Below, in pieces: positions 18,608 to 26,540 of a stretch of DNA of 64,000 bases. Numbering within the stretch: position 1 is the first letter of the stretch; each line of letters opens with the position of its first letter. Where the stretch lies: positions 146,988 through 210,987 of the forward strand of contig JAJRXC010000107.1 of the NCBI GenBank assembly GCA_024276495.1, read 5' to 3'. The notes under the pieces were generated by a model. It was not told the origin of the DNA, searched no databases, and was given only the letters and a program-made list of their open reading frames with translations. Made by a program: the position numbers and the translations under genes. This DNA comes from Actinomycetes bacterium. GTDB lineage: Bacteria > Actinomycetota > Acidimicrobiia > Acidimicrobiales > Aldehydirespiratoraceae.

Positions 18608-19435
18608 ATGGGCAGACTCTCCAACACGCTCGATCTCGCCAAGGTCTCATGGGCGGTGCTCAAGAAGGACCGTGAGCTGCTGGTGATCCCGGTGCTCTCG
18701 TTCGTCTCCGCGATCGTGGTCCTCGCGGTGCTGCTGATCCCCGCGGTCGCGCTGATCGACACGTCGGGAACCGGTGAAGACGGCAGCGGCGGGCCCGCGC
18801 TGGCCATCATCGGCCTCATCGCGGCCCTGTCGTTGAGCATCATCAGCGTCTTCTTCAACGGGGCGCTCGTCGCCGGCGCCCACGAGCGACTCACCGGTGG
18901 TGATCCGACCGTCAGCTCGGCGATGCGTCGGGCGATGTCGCGCATCGGCGGCCTGCTGCCGTGGGCGTTGCTCACCGGGTCGGTGGGCCTGGTTCTCCAG
19001 GCGTTGCGCGAGCGGGCCGGTCTGCTCGGGCGATTCGTGATCGGTCTGGTCGGAATGGCGTGGGAGGTCGCGACGTTCCTGGTCGTCCCCGCCATCATCA
19101 TCGACGAGCACGGTGCGGTGGATGGGCTGAAACGTTCGGGCTCGTTGCTGCGGGAAACCTGGGGGGAGAACATCGCGGCCCGGGTCGGCTTCGGTCTCCT
19201 CGGGTTTCTCGCGATCATCCCGGCGGTCGTCGTCGTGGCCATCATGGGTTCGTTGGGCGGCGTCGCCCTCGCCGTCGGCATCGTCATCGCCGTGGCCTAC
19301 ATCGCCCTCGTGGTCGTCGTGCTGACGGCGCTCAACGCGATCTTCCAGACCGCGCTCTATCTCTACGCGACGAGCGGCACGGTGCCCGCCGGATTCGAGA
19401 ACTCGAACTTGCGCAACAGCTTCTCTCGCCGCTAG
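18608..19435 (+). CDS. DUF6159-type multi-pass membrane protein
   Basis: A 275-residue protein with about six transmembrane helices and few polar loops. The N-terminal LAKVSWAVLKKDRELLVIPVL and the central KRSGSLLRETWGENIAAR resemble the DUF6159 family as I remember it. The function is unknown. The start has TAGCAT (18594-18599) 8 nt before ATG, a leaderless pattern. Its stop codon overlaps the 3' end of the convergent Flp pilin gene by 4 nt. Confidence 0.72.
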   Translation: MGRLSNTLDLAKVSWAVLKKDRELLVIPVLSFVSAIVVLAVLLIPAVALIDTSGTGEDGSGGPALAIIGLIAALSLSIISVFFNGALVAGAHERLTGGDPTVSSAMRRAMSRIGGLLPWALLTGSVGLVLQALRERAGLLGRFVIGLVGMAWEVATFLVVPAIIIDEHGAVDGLKRSGSLLRETWGENIAARVGFGLLGFLAIIPAVVVVAIMGSLGGVALAVGIVIAVAYIALVVVVLTALNAIFQTALYLYATSGTVPAGFENSNLRNSFSRR

Positions 19436-19623
19436 TCGAGCCTCGACGCGGCGTCGGAGAACGATGTCGACGTGGTCTCTCCCAACGCGGTGACGGCGGT
19501 GATCACGACCATGGCGATGAGCGTCAGGAGCAGGGCGTACTCGATGAGGCTGGCGCCGCGATCTTCGTCCGGTTCTGAGAACCGGGACATGATCCACGGG
19601 TGGAGCAAGATGAAGGCAGACAT
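19432..19623 (-). CDS. Orphan Flp-type pilin
   Basis: A 63-residue protein with the hallmark of Flp pilins: a short polar leader, then Gly-Ala and a hydrophobic segment with Glu at +5 (DRGASLIEYALLLTLIAMVV). Cleavage by a TadV-type prepilin peptidase after Gly would release a mature protein of about 40 residues. The longer start (19623) has a GAGAG site; the second Met at 19590 would give 52 residues and a leader closer to the usual size. No tad or cpa genes are adjacent in this window. Other genes for assembly must lie elsewhere, or the pilin has another role. Confidence 0.82.
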   Translation of the reverse strand: MSAFILLHPWIMSRFSEPDEDRGASLIEYALLLTLIAMVVITAVTALGETTSTSFSDAASRLD

Positions 19624-19721
19624 GTGGACTCTCTCGCCGGATTGTTGGACTCATCCTCTGAATCGGCAGCTCGGGCCCCTGCGTTGATGGGTCGTTGGGC
19701 CCAGGTCGTCACTGGCTTTCG

Positions 19722-20675
19722 TCACACGAGCTCGTCGACCAGGCCCCAGCGGTGAGCGGTGACGGCGTCGATCTCACGGTCGGTGAGAAGCCACTCGAGT
19801 GTTCGTTGACGGCCGATCCGGGCCGGGATGCTCACCGTTCCTCCGGCTCCGGGCAACAATCCCATCCGGGTCTCGGGGAGTCGGAACCGACTGTCGTCGG
19901 CCGCGCTCACGTGGCCGCCGCACGCGAGGAGCTCGGCTCCGGCGCCTACGCACGGCCCGTGGACGACCGCCGTCGTCCGGTCGGCCAGCGCGAGGAGCCA
20001 GGGCGCGACGTTGGCGCTCGAGCGGATCAGATGGGCGCGCACCGGGTCGGTGACGGTGCCGAACTCGCCAGGATCCCCTCCCGCGCAGAACGCGGGGCCC
20101 GCCCCGGTGAGCCGGATCGGACGTTCGCCGTCGTGGTGAAGCGCACGGAGGCACTCGACGAGCTCGTCGCGCATCCGGGCGTCGAGCAGGTTTCGCAGGC
20201 GGGGCCGGTCGAGGGTGATCACCGCGGTGCCGTTGTCGTCGTGGACCTTGACCCGCGGCTGATCGTCGTTTCGGACCCGTCGGCCCCTGGTCGCCAGCCA
20301 CGTGTGGAACTCCGGTCCGGCCTGCAGGGTCGCGTACGCGAGCGACTCGACGAGAAGACCGGCGTCCGGTGTGCGGGTCGTGTGGCCACGGAGAACCTGG
20401 GCGGCGAGGACAGCCGCCCGCGGCGCCGCGTCGATCCCCGCACAGATCTCGGTGGGGTCAGTCGTCGCGATGTCCCAACCGGCAGCGGCGTGGGGACCCC
20501 GACCGATGGCGATGATCGGGAGCCGGGTCAGCGCGACCGCCAGATCATCCCCGGGGTCGTCGTCGAGCTCCACGATCAAGGCGGCGACCCCGACGGCCGC
20601 ACCGAGTCGACGATCCAGGTCGGGAGCGGCGATCGCGGCCCGGGCCTCGTCCCCGGACCATCGCTCGATCTCCAT
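19722..20675 (-). CDS. Enoyl-CoA hydratase/isomerase with N-terminal extra half
   Basis: A 317-residue crotonase-fold protein. The C-terminal part (about 140-317) is a normal enoyl-CoA hydratase core (AVITLDRPRLRNLLDARM, AGPAFCAGGDPGEFG, LPETRMGLLPGAGGT), though it ends early compared with the 260-residue family norm. The N-terminal 130 residues look like a degenerate crotonase half, ending in a stretch (LLVESLAYATLQAGPEF) like the usual C-terminal helix. It starts 2 nt after the stop of the acyl-CoA synthetase upstream, so the two are coupled. A role in degrading a CoA-activated acid is inferred from this context. Confidence 0.78.
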   Translation of the reverse strand: MEIERWSGDEARAAIAAPDLDRRLGAAVGVAALIVELDDDPGDDLAVALTRLPIIAIGRGPHAAAGWDIATTDPTEICAGIDAAPRAAVLAAQVLRGHTTRTPDAGLLVESLAYATLQAGPEFHTWLATRGRRVRNDDQPRVKVHDDNGTAVITLDRPRLRNLLDARMRDELVECLRALHHDGERPIRLTGAGPAFCAGGDPGEFGTVTDPVRAHLIRSSANVAPWLLALADRTTAVVHGPCVGAGAELLACGGHVSAADDSRFRLPETRMGLLPGAGGTVSIPARIGRQRTLEWLLTDREIDAVTAHRWGLVDELV

Positions 20676-20677
20676 GT

Positions 20678-22198
20678 TCAGTCGGACGGATCGTCGCCGA
20701 GGTGGGCGTGGTTCTCTCGCAACACGCGACGCAGGAGCTTCCCGGTGTCGTTGTAGGGGAGCTCGTCGACGAACACGACATGGGCCGGCACCCGGCTCGA
20801 TCGCAGTCGGTCGTGAACGAGGTCCCGGAGCTCGGCTTCGTCACAGGTGCCGGGCCTGGCGACGACGACGGCAACGATTCGTTCTCCCCACTCGGAATCG
20901 GGTACGCCGATCGCTGCGGCGTCCCTGACGGCGGGGTGGGTCAGGAGCACGTCTTCGATCTCTCCGGGGGAGAGGTTCTCGCCCCCGCGGATGATCACGT
21001 CGTCGTTGCGGCCCTGGACGAACAAGTAGCCGGCCTCGTCGACGAACCCGCCGTCGCGGGTCGCGAACCACCCCTCGTCGTCGAGCAGCGAACCCTTTTC
21101 GAGATACTCGCCGGACACCTGTTCGCCGCGCACACAGATCTCGCCGACCGCGCCGACGGGGAGCTCGTGGCCGTGGTCGTCTCGAATCGAGACCTCGACG
21201 CCGGGAAGGGTCCGGCCCACCGAGGCGAGCCGGCGCTTCTCGTCGGGGTCTTCGCTGTACTGGGCGATCCGGTGGTCGTCGGGGCCGAGTAGCGAGATGG
21301 TCGAGCTGGTCTCGGTCAGGCCGTAGGCGTTGACGAACGAGGTGATCGGGAACAGCTCGAGCGCTCGTTCGATCACGGGGAGCGGCATCTTGCCGCCGCC
21401 GTAGGAGAGGGCCCGGACACCGAGGAGGGGCTCACCGCCCCGGGCGTCGAGTGCCTCGACGATCCGTGCGAGCATCGTGGGGACGACCATCGCGTGGGTG
21501 ACGCCCTCGCGCTCGACGAGGTCGATCCAGTCGTCGGCGTCGAACTTCGGCAACTGCACGATTCGACGCCCTGCGTAGATCGACGAGAGCATGGCCGACA
21601 CGCCTGCGACGTGATACGGCGGAACGCTGACGATGGTCGCCTCGTCCTCGTCGGCTCCCATGAACTCGACGGAGCCGAGGATGTAGGACACCAGGTGGCG
21701 GTGGCGCAGCACCGCCGACTTGGGGGCGCCGGTGGTGCCGCTCGTGTAGAGCAGCACGGCGATCTCCTCGGGATCCATCGACCAGTCGCCCGGCTCGACC
21801 GCGTTCGCGTCGCCGGCCCGATCGGTGATGAAGTGGTCACGGGTGACGGCGGTCAACCCTTCGACTCCCCGGAGCCGGGCGGTGCCGGCCTCGTCGCCGA
21901 TCGCGATGCCCGGCGCGCTTCGTTCGGCCAGTGTTCGGAGGTCGTCGTCGGGTAGACGATAGTTGAGCGGGACGTACGGCATGCCGGCCCACGCCGCGCC
22001 GAACAGGGCGACGGGAACGGCGGGGCTCGACTCGTCGCAGAGCACCACCCGCTCGCCGGGAACGGCCCGGAACCGGGCCGCGGCCTCACCGGCCTGATCG
22101 AAGAGCTGCCGATAGGTCAAGCCTTCGTCTCTGGAGCCGACGGCGATTCGCTCGCCGAGACCGTCGGCGGCCATCTCCAGCAGCATCATCACGTTCAT
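20678..22198 (-). CDS. Acyl-CoA synthetase, AMP-binding
   Basis: A 506-residue adenylate-forming ligase with P-loop LLYTSGTTGAPKS, A5 NAYGLTETSS, the A8 region RGGENLSPGEIEDV and A10 lysine in PYNDTGKLLRRV. It is the middle gene of a three-gene minus-strand unit: a 101-residue repeat protein (22224-22529), this ligase, and the enoyl-CoA hydratase-like protein starting 2 nt after it. The substrate is unknown. The small upstream partner is a conserved neighbour of such ligases in my memory, so it may be specific to this subgroup. Confidence 0.88.
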   Translation of the reverse strand: MNVMMLLEMAADGLGERIAVGSRDEGLTYRQLFDQAGEAAARFRAVPGERVVLCDESSPAVPVALFGAAWAGMPYVPLNYRLPDDDLRTLAERSAPGIAIGDEAGTARLRGVEGLTAVTRDHFITDRAGDANAVEPGDWSMDPEEIAVLLYTSGTTGAPKSAVLRHRHLVSYILGSVEFMGADEDEATIVSVPPYHVAGVSAMLSSIYAGRRIVQLPKFDADDWIDLVEREGVTHAMVVPTMLARIVEALDARGGEPLLGVRALSYGGGKMPLPVIERALELFPITSFVNAYGLTETSSTISLLGPDDHRIAQYSEDPDEKRRLASVGRTLPGVEVSIRDDHGHELPVGAVGEICVRGEQVSGEYLEKGSLLDDEGWFATRDGGFVDEAGYLFVQGRNDDVIIRGGENLSPGEIEDVLLTHPAVRDAAAIGVPDSEWGERIVAVVVARPGTCDEAELRDLVHDRLRSSRVPAHVVFVDELPYNDTGKLLRRVLRENHAHLGDDPSD

Positions 22199-22223
22199 GA
22201 CGGGCGGGCCATCCTCGTCCGTC

Positions 22224-22529
22224 TCAGTCGGACGCAGGGAGTGTCTTGGCCTGGGCCACGGTCATCGGCGTGCCGCCGAGGGCAAGGGAACCGTCGCCGG
22301 CCTTCGTGGCCAGCACCTCGATGGTGTCGTCGGCGTCGGAGTAGCGCTTTCCGAGCAGGGTGCCGTCGGCAGCACCTTCGGCCGGTTCGCCGCTCCGCTC
22401 GCCGGTCCCGGCCGCGACCATCGGCGCGCCACCACAGGTGAGATCGGCGTCGCCGGTGCCCTTCACCACGATGATCTCGGTGGTGCAGACGGTGCTCTGG
22501 AATCGAGCGCCGGGCTTCAGTTCGACCAT
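22224..22529 (-). CDS. Small protein with duplicated GGxPM motif
   Basis: A 101-residue protein of unknown function. It contains two similar units: CTTEIIVVKG...DLTCGGAPM (about 15-36) and DTIEVLATKAG...SLALGGTPM (about 66-89). The ATG at 22529 has a GAGGAG ribosome site; an open frame up to 22616 overlaps the divergent promoter and is unlikely. It is upstream of, and 25 nt from, the AMP-binding ligase, so it is probably co-transcribed and may work with it. One Cys pair (Cys15 and the Cys in TCGG) could bind metal or form a disulphide. I know of similar small proteins beside actinobacterial ligases but no assigned role. Confidence 0.72.
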   Translation of the reverse strand: MVELKPGARFQSTVCTTEIIVVKGTGDADLTCGGAPMVAAGTGERSGEPAEGAADGTLLGKRYSDADDTIEVLATKAGDGSLALGGTPMTVAQAKTLPASD

Positions 22530-22636
22530 GTCGTTCGCTCCTCGACGGGATATCGGCTGGGTCCCCAGTGTGGCCCGACGGGGAACCGAACTGCCAACCG
22601 GTCGCCGCCCGGACACGGCGCGATAGCGTCGTCTCG

Positions 22637-23926
22637 GTGAAGGGCAGCGTGGCGGATCTCGCCAGGTGGGCGGCCAGCGGCGCGATGGCGCTCACCGGCC
22701 CGGCGGGTGGTCCGCCGTCCGCCGTTCCTGCCGTGCTCGCGGCGTCGATGGTGGCGGCGGCCGACGATGTGGCCACCCAGACGAGTCGTTGGGGTCGTCG
22801 GGTCGTCGTCGACGGCCCGGCGCTGCTCGGTGAGCGGGCGGCGATCACCTCGATGACCCGCCGCGGCGACGTGTCGGTCGGAGGGTCGGCCCGGTTCGTC
22901 GCTGCGGCCGACGGCTGGGTCGTGGTGAACCTTCCCCGCCCGGAGGACGTCGCGTCGCTTCCGGCCCTGATCGGCGAGACCGTCCCCGCGGACGACTGGC
23001 CGCGCATCCGCGCCGCGTTGGGTGCGATGTCCGTCGTGGCGATCGTCGAACGGGCGACGTTGTTGGGGATGGCCGTCACCGGCCTCGGAGACGGCCCGGC
23101 GCCCGCGTTTCCGGCCCGGGAGCTCTCCCGCGGCGGCGCTCGGACCCGAGCGGCGGCACCGCTCGTTGTCGACCTGTCGTCGTTGTGGGCCGGTCCCTTG
23201 GCGACCTCGCTGCTCTTCGCCGCGGGCGCCCGAGTCGTCAAGGTCGAGGGCCGGGGGAGGCCCGACGGCGCCCGGCGGGGCGCGTCGGCGTTCTTCGATC
23301 TTCTCAACCACGGGAAGGAGTGTGTGCAGGTCGATCTCGCGAGCCGAGATGATCGCCGGTTCCTCAATCGTCTGCTGCGGGCCGCGGATCTCGTCGTCGA
23401 GGCCTCGAGGCCCCGGGTGATGGATGCGGCGGGGATCAGCCCGGAGGCGTTGGCTCGGCAGGGCACGAGTTGGTTGTCGATCACTGCCCACGGGCGGACC
23501 GGCCCGGCCGCGCAGCGGGTCGGGTTCGGTGACGACGCCGCGGTCGCCGGCGGCTTGTACCTTCGTGGTGCCCGCGGCGGTCCGATGATGTTCGTGGCCG
23601 ACGCGGTGGCCGATCCGATCGCCGGCCTCGCGGCCGCCGCGGTCGGCGCGGAGTTGTTGGCCGGCGATCGCGCCGCGGTGATGGAGGTGCCGTTGACTCA
23701 TGCGTCGGCGTGGGCCGCGTCGGATTCGGTCGTCGACGGTTTCGCGATGGGGTCCGTGGTTGGTCGTGGCGAGGGTTGGGAGGTCGTGATCGGGGAGGAG
23801 CGCGTCGCGGTCGCGTCGCCACGTCATCGCGCCATCCCCGTTCGCGCGTTCGCGGCGGGAAGCCACGATGTGGCGTTGCGACGGGAGTTCGGGCCGGACT
23901 CTCGGCGCGGTGGTGGCCGCCGGTAG
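22637..23926 (+). CDS. Class III (CaiB/BaiF-type) CoA-transferase
   Basis: A 429-residue protein related to family III CoA-transferases, which move CoA between carboxylic acids. The typical core is VVDLSSLWAGPLATSLLFAAGARVVKVEG (positions about 176-205), then FFDLLNHGKECVQVDL and ASWLS-like TSWLSITAHGRTGP. The first 170 residues are more diverged, and the C-terminus is shorter than usual. The GTG start at 22637 is preceded by TAGCGT (22625-22630) with a 6-nt gap, which fits a leaderless mRNA; it lies divergent from the small GGxPM protein. A role in the same acid catabolism as the neighbouring ligase is plausible. Confidence 0.8.
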   Translation: MKGSVADLARWAASGAMALTGPAGGPPSAVPAVLAASMVAAADDVATQTSRWGRRVVVDGPALLGERAAITSMTRRGDVSVGGSARFVAAADGWVVVNLPRPEDVASLPALIGETVPADDWPRIRAALGAMSVVAIVERATLLGMAVTGLGDGPAPAFPARELSRGGARTRAAAPLVVDLSSLWAGPLATSLLFAAGARVVKVEGRGRPDGARRGASAFFDLLNHGKECVQVDLASRDDRRFLNRLLRAADLVVEASRPRVMDAAGISPEALARQGTSWLSITAHGRTGPAAQRVGFGDDAAVAGGLYLRGARGGPMMFVADAVADPIAGLAAAAVGAELLAGDRAAVMEVPLTHASAWAASDSVVDGFAMGSVVGRGEGWEVVIGEERVAVASPRHRAIPVRAFAAGSHDVALRREFGPDSRRGGGRR

Positions 23927-23937
23927 GGTCCCGATCG

Positions 23938-24594
23938 ATGGACGAGGCCCGCAGTGAGCTCATCGACGCCCCACGAGCGGCGGACGGGCGCGTGCCGGGG
24001 CGGCGGGGTCGGGCCACGCGGCAGCGACTTCTCGAAGAGACTCGCGAGTTGTTGGCCGAGGTCGCGTACCGCGATCTGAAGGTGGTCGACATCAGTCGCC
24101 AGGCCGGGACCTCACCGGCGACGTTCTACCAGTACTTCCCCGATGTGGAGGCGGCGGTTCTGAGCCTCACCGAGTCGATGGTCGAGGAGGGAAGTGAGGC
24201 CCTGCGGGCGCTGGTCGTCGAGCCGGACTGGGAGGCCCCCGACGCGGCCCGGGCGCTCGCCGACGGATTCCTCGCGTTCTTCGAACGGCATCAGGCGATG
24301 TTGCGCGTCGTCGATCTCGCCACGAGTGAGGGCGACGAGCGCTTCCGCCGGCTTCGGATCCGATTGCTCAACGGGGTGTTTCTCGCCCTGCGGGATCTCG
24401 TGGAGGGGGCCCGGGTCGAAGGTCGGCTGGCCGAGGGGGTCGACCCCGGTGCGGCCGCGGGCGTGTTGACGACGATGCTGGCGCACGTGAGCGCCCACCA
24501 ACCCGGTTACGAGCCGTGGGGGGTCGAGCGGGACGCCTTGGCGCAGACCATGGCCGCCCTGATCGACTGGACGGTTCGCGGTCACCAAGAGTGA
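23938..24594 (+). CDS. TetR-family transcriptional regulator
   Basis: A 218-residue repressor-type protein. The N-terminal HTH is clear (VVDISRQAGTSPATFYQYF, about 43-62) after an Arg-rich tail (GRRGRATRQRLLEE). The C-terminal ligand domain is helical with no recognisable specificity. The ATG at 23938 follows TAGGGT (23925-23930) by 7 nt, a leaderless start whose -10 box overlaps the stop of the CoA-transferase gene. It probably controls nearby acyl-CoA genes, in line with similar regulators of lipid metabolism; this is inference. Confidence 0.85.
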   Translation: MDEARSELIDAPRAADGRVPGRRGRATRQRLLEETRELLAEVAYRDLKVVDISRQAGTSPATFYQYFPDVEAAVLSLTESMVEEGSEALRALVVEPDWEAPDAARALADGFLAFFERHQAMLRVVDLATSEGDERFRRLRIRLLNGVFLALRDLVEGARVEGRLAEGVDPGAAAGVLTTMLAHVSAHQPGYEPWGVERDALAQTMAALIDWTVRGHQE

Positions 24595-24615
24595 TTGATC
24601 TCACTACTCTCGGTG

Positions 24616-24643
24616 TTGACAGGTGGGTATTCTGCACTAGATT
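24616..24643 (+). promoter_or_regulatory. Strong sigma-A-type promoter for a leaderless gene
   Basis: TTGACA at 24616-24621 and TAGATT at 24638-24643 are separated by 16 bp. The expected start site falls at the GTG codon at 24650, so the mRNA of the small membrane protein would be leaderless. It is the best-matching -35/-10 pair noticed in the window. Confidence 0.75.
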
Positions 24644-24649
24644 GCCCCC

Positions 24650-25012
24650 GTGGCGACGGGAGTGGAGATCATCGAGACCAGGGCGCTTCCCCGGCGCCGC
24701 GTCGACGTGCGCGCCGTGCTGGGCGATCCCCGCTGGCGGCTCTTCGTCGGCCTCGTCGTCTTGAACCTGATCGACCTCGTCACCACCTCGATGGTGCTCA
24801 CCCGAGGCGGCACCGAACGCAACCCGTTCGTGCAACCGTTCGTCGACGACATCTGGCAGGTCGGTGTGCTGAAAGGGCTCGTGCTGGTCCTCATCGCCGT
24901 CTTGCTGGGCCGATGTCGCCAGTCGCGGATCGCCGAGGTCGCGCTGGCCGCCACGACCGGGTGGTACCTGGCCGTGGTGAGTTGGAACGTCGCCGTTCTC
25001 ACCATCGTCTGA
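24650..25012 (+). CDS. Small membrane protein, DUF5658-like
   Basis: A 120-residue protein with an N-terminal basic tail and three or four transmembrane helices (about 30-48, 68-86, 92-118). The sequence NLIDLVTTSMVLTRGGTERNPF, with an Asp in the first helix and an Asn-Pro after it, resembles DUF5658 proteins. The function is unknown. It begins with GTG at 24650, positioned 6 nt after the TAGATT box, and no ribosome site is present. It sits 22 bp before the carboxyltransferase gene, which has its own -10 box. Confidence 0.75.
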   Translation: MATGVEIIETRALPRRRVDVRAVLGDPRWRLFVGLVVLNLIDLVTTSMVLTRGGTERNPFVQPFVDDIWQVGVLKGLVLVLIAVLLGRCRQSRIAEVALAATTGWYLAVVSWNVAVLTIV

Positions 25013-25034
25013 CCGAGCCGTTAGTGTCCGCCCG

Positions 25035-26534
25035 ATGAGCGACGGACACGACTGGAGCGACACGCTCGACGACTTCGCCGCACGGCGAACGGCCGCCCAC
25101 GCCATGGGTGGGCCGGAGAAGCTCCAGGCCCGCCGCGACGGCGGACGCCTCGATGCCCGTACCCGCATCGCCGCCCTGCTCGACCCCGGATCGTTCGCGG
25201 AGATCGGCACGCTGGCGGGAGGCGGGGCCCCCGCCGACGCGCTGGTCGCGGGGGTCGGCGCCATCGACGGACGTCCCGTCGCGGTCGGTGTCGAGGACTT
25301 CACCACGATGGGCGGGTCGATCGGCCCGGCCGCGAGCCGCAAACGCTGGCGGATCGCCGACATCGCCCGCCGTGAACGAATCCCGCTGGTCATGTTGCTC
25401 GAGGGGGCCGGACATCGACCACCGATGCCCGGAGATCCCGGTGGGGGCGGTCCCGGCGACCTCCAGGCCCAGGGGCGTCTCTCCGGTCTCGTGCCGATGG
25501 TGTGCGGTGTGATGGGACCGTCGGCCGGACACGGCGCGATCACCGCCCCGCTGTGCGACTGGGCCACGATGACCGCCGATGCCGCGATCTTCACCGCCGG
25601 TCCACCGGTGGTGCGGGCGTCGCTCGGCGAAGAGGTCTCGAAAGGAGATCTCGGAGGGCCGACCGTCGCGGTGGCCAGTGGGGTGATCCACAACGTCGCC
25701 GCCGACGATGCGTCGCTCCTCGCCGACATCCGCACGTACCTCTCCTACTTCGGCTCATCGGCGTGGGAACGGCCACCGTGGGTCGACACCGGTGACCTCG
25801 GCCGGCGTCGCCTCGACGACCTGCTCGAGATCGTGCCCCGCGACGGGAACCGGGCCTACGACATGCGCGAGGCGGTGAGCCGCGTGGTCGACGGCGGGGG
25901 CTTCTTCCAGATCCAGCCCGACTTCGGTCCCTCCGTCATCTGTGCCCTCGCCCGCATCGGCGGCGACGCCGTGGGTGTGATCGCCAACCAACCGGCGGTG
26001 ATCGCCGGGTCGCTCGACGTCGACGCGGCCCACAAGGCCGCCCATTTCATCCAGGTCTGCGACAGCTTCCATCTCCCGCTCGTGTTCATGACCGACAACC
26101 CCGGAGTGATGGCCGGCACCGCATCGGAACGGGCCGGGATCCTGCGCGCCGGCGCCCGCATGTTCACCGCCCAGACCCGGTCGACGACCGTCAAGATCCA
26201 GGTCACCATGCGCAAGGCCTACGGCTTCGGATCGTGTGTGATGGCGATGAACAGCTACGACGACCAGACGATGTCCTACGCGTTCCCCGGTGCGACCATG
26301 GGCGCGATGGGCGCGCAAGGAGCCGGCAACGCGGTCGGCGCCGACGCCGACACCCGCGCCCAGCTGCGCCGAGCCGAGCTCGAGTCCAGCTATCGGAGCG
26401 CGTCGGGGCTCGGATTCGACGAGCTCATCGATCCGCGGGAGCTCCGCAACGCGGTGCTCGACGGGCTGGAGCTGAGCGCCCGCCGTCGGGCCGGCGTGGC
26501 CGAGCCGGTGGCACGAACCGGCATCACACCCTGA
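25035..26534 (+). CDS. Acyl-CoA carboxylase-type carboxyltransferase
   Basis: A 499-residue carboxyltransferase of the acetyl-CoA/propionyl-CoA/methylcrotonyl-CoA carboxylase beta family. It carries the two crotonase-like halves: an N-terminal half with the acyl-CoA-binding loop (PMVCGVMGPSAGHGAITAPL) and a C-terminal half with GVMAGTASERAGILRAGARM and KAYGFGSCVMAMN. Family members transfer CO2 from biotin to an acyl-CoA. No biotin carboxylase or biotin carrier gene is nearby, so it is an orphan subunit here. The start has TAGTGT (25022-25027) 7 nt before ATG. A decarboxylase-like or non-biotin role cannot be excluded. Confidence 0.85.
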   Translation: MSDGHDWSDTLDDFAARRTAAHAMGGPEKLQARRDGGRLDARTRIAALLDPGSFAEIGTLAGGGAPADALVAGVGAIDGRPVAVGVEDFTTMGGSIGPAASRKRWRIADIARRERIPLVMLLEGAGHRPPMPGDPGGGGPGDLQAQGRLSGLVPMVCGVMGPSAGHGAITAPLCDWATMTADAAIFTAGPPVVRASLGEEVSKGDLGGPTVAVASGVIHNVAADDASLLADIRTYLSYFGSSAWERPPWVDTGDLGRRRLDDLLEIVPRDGNRAYDMREAVSRVVDGGGFFQIQPDFGPSVICALARIGGDAVGVIANQPAVIAGSLDVDAAHKAAHFIQVCDSFHLPLVFMTDNPGVMAGTASERAGILRAGARMFTAQTRSTTVKIQVTMRKAYGFGSCVMAMNSYDDQTMSYAFPGATMGAMGAQGAGNAVGADADTRAQLRRAELESSYRSASGLGFDELIDPRELRNAVLDGLELSARRRAGVAEPVARTGITP

Positions 26535-26540
26535 CGCGAC

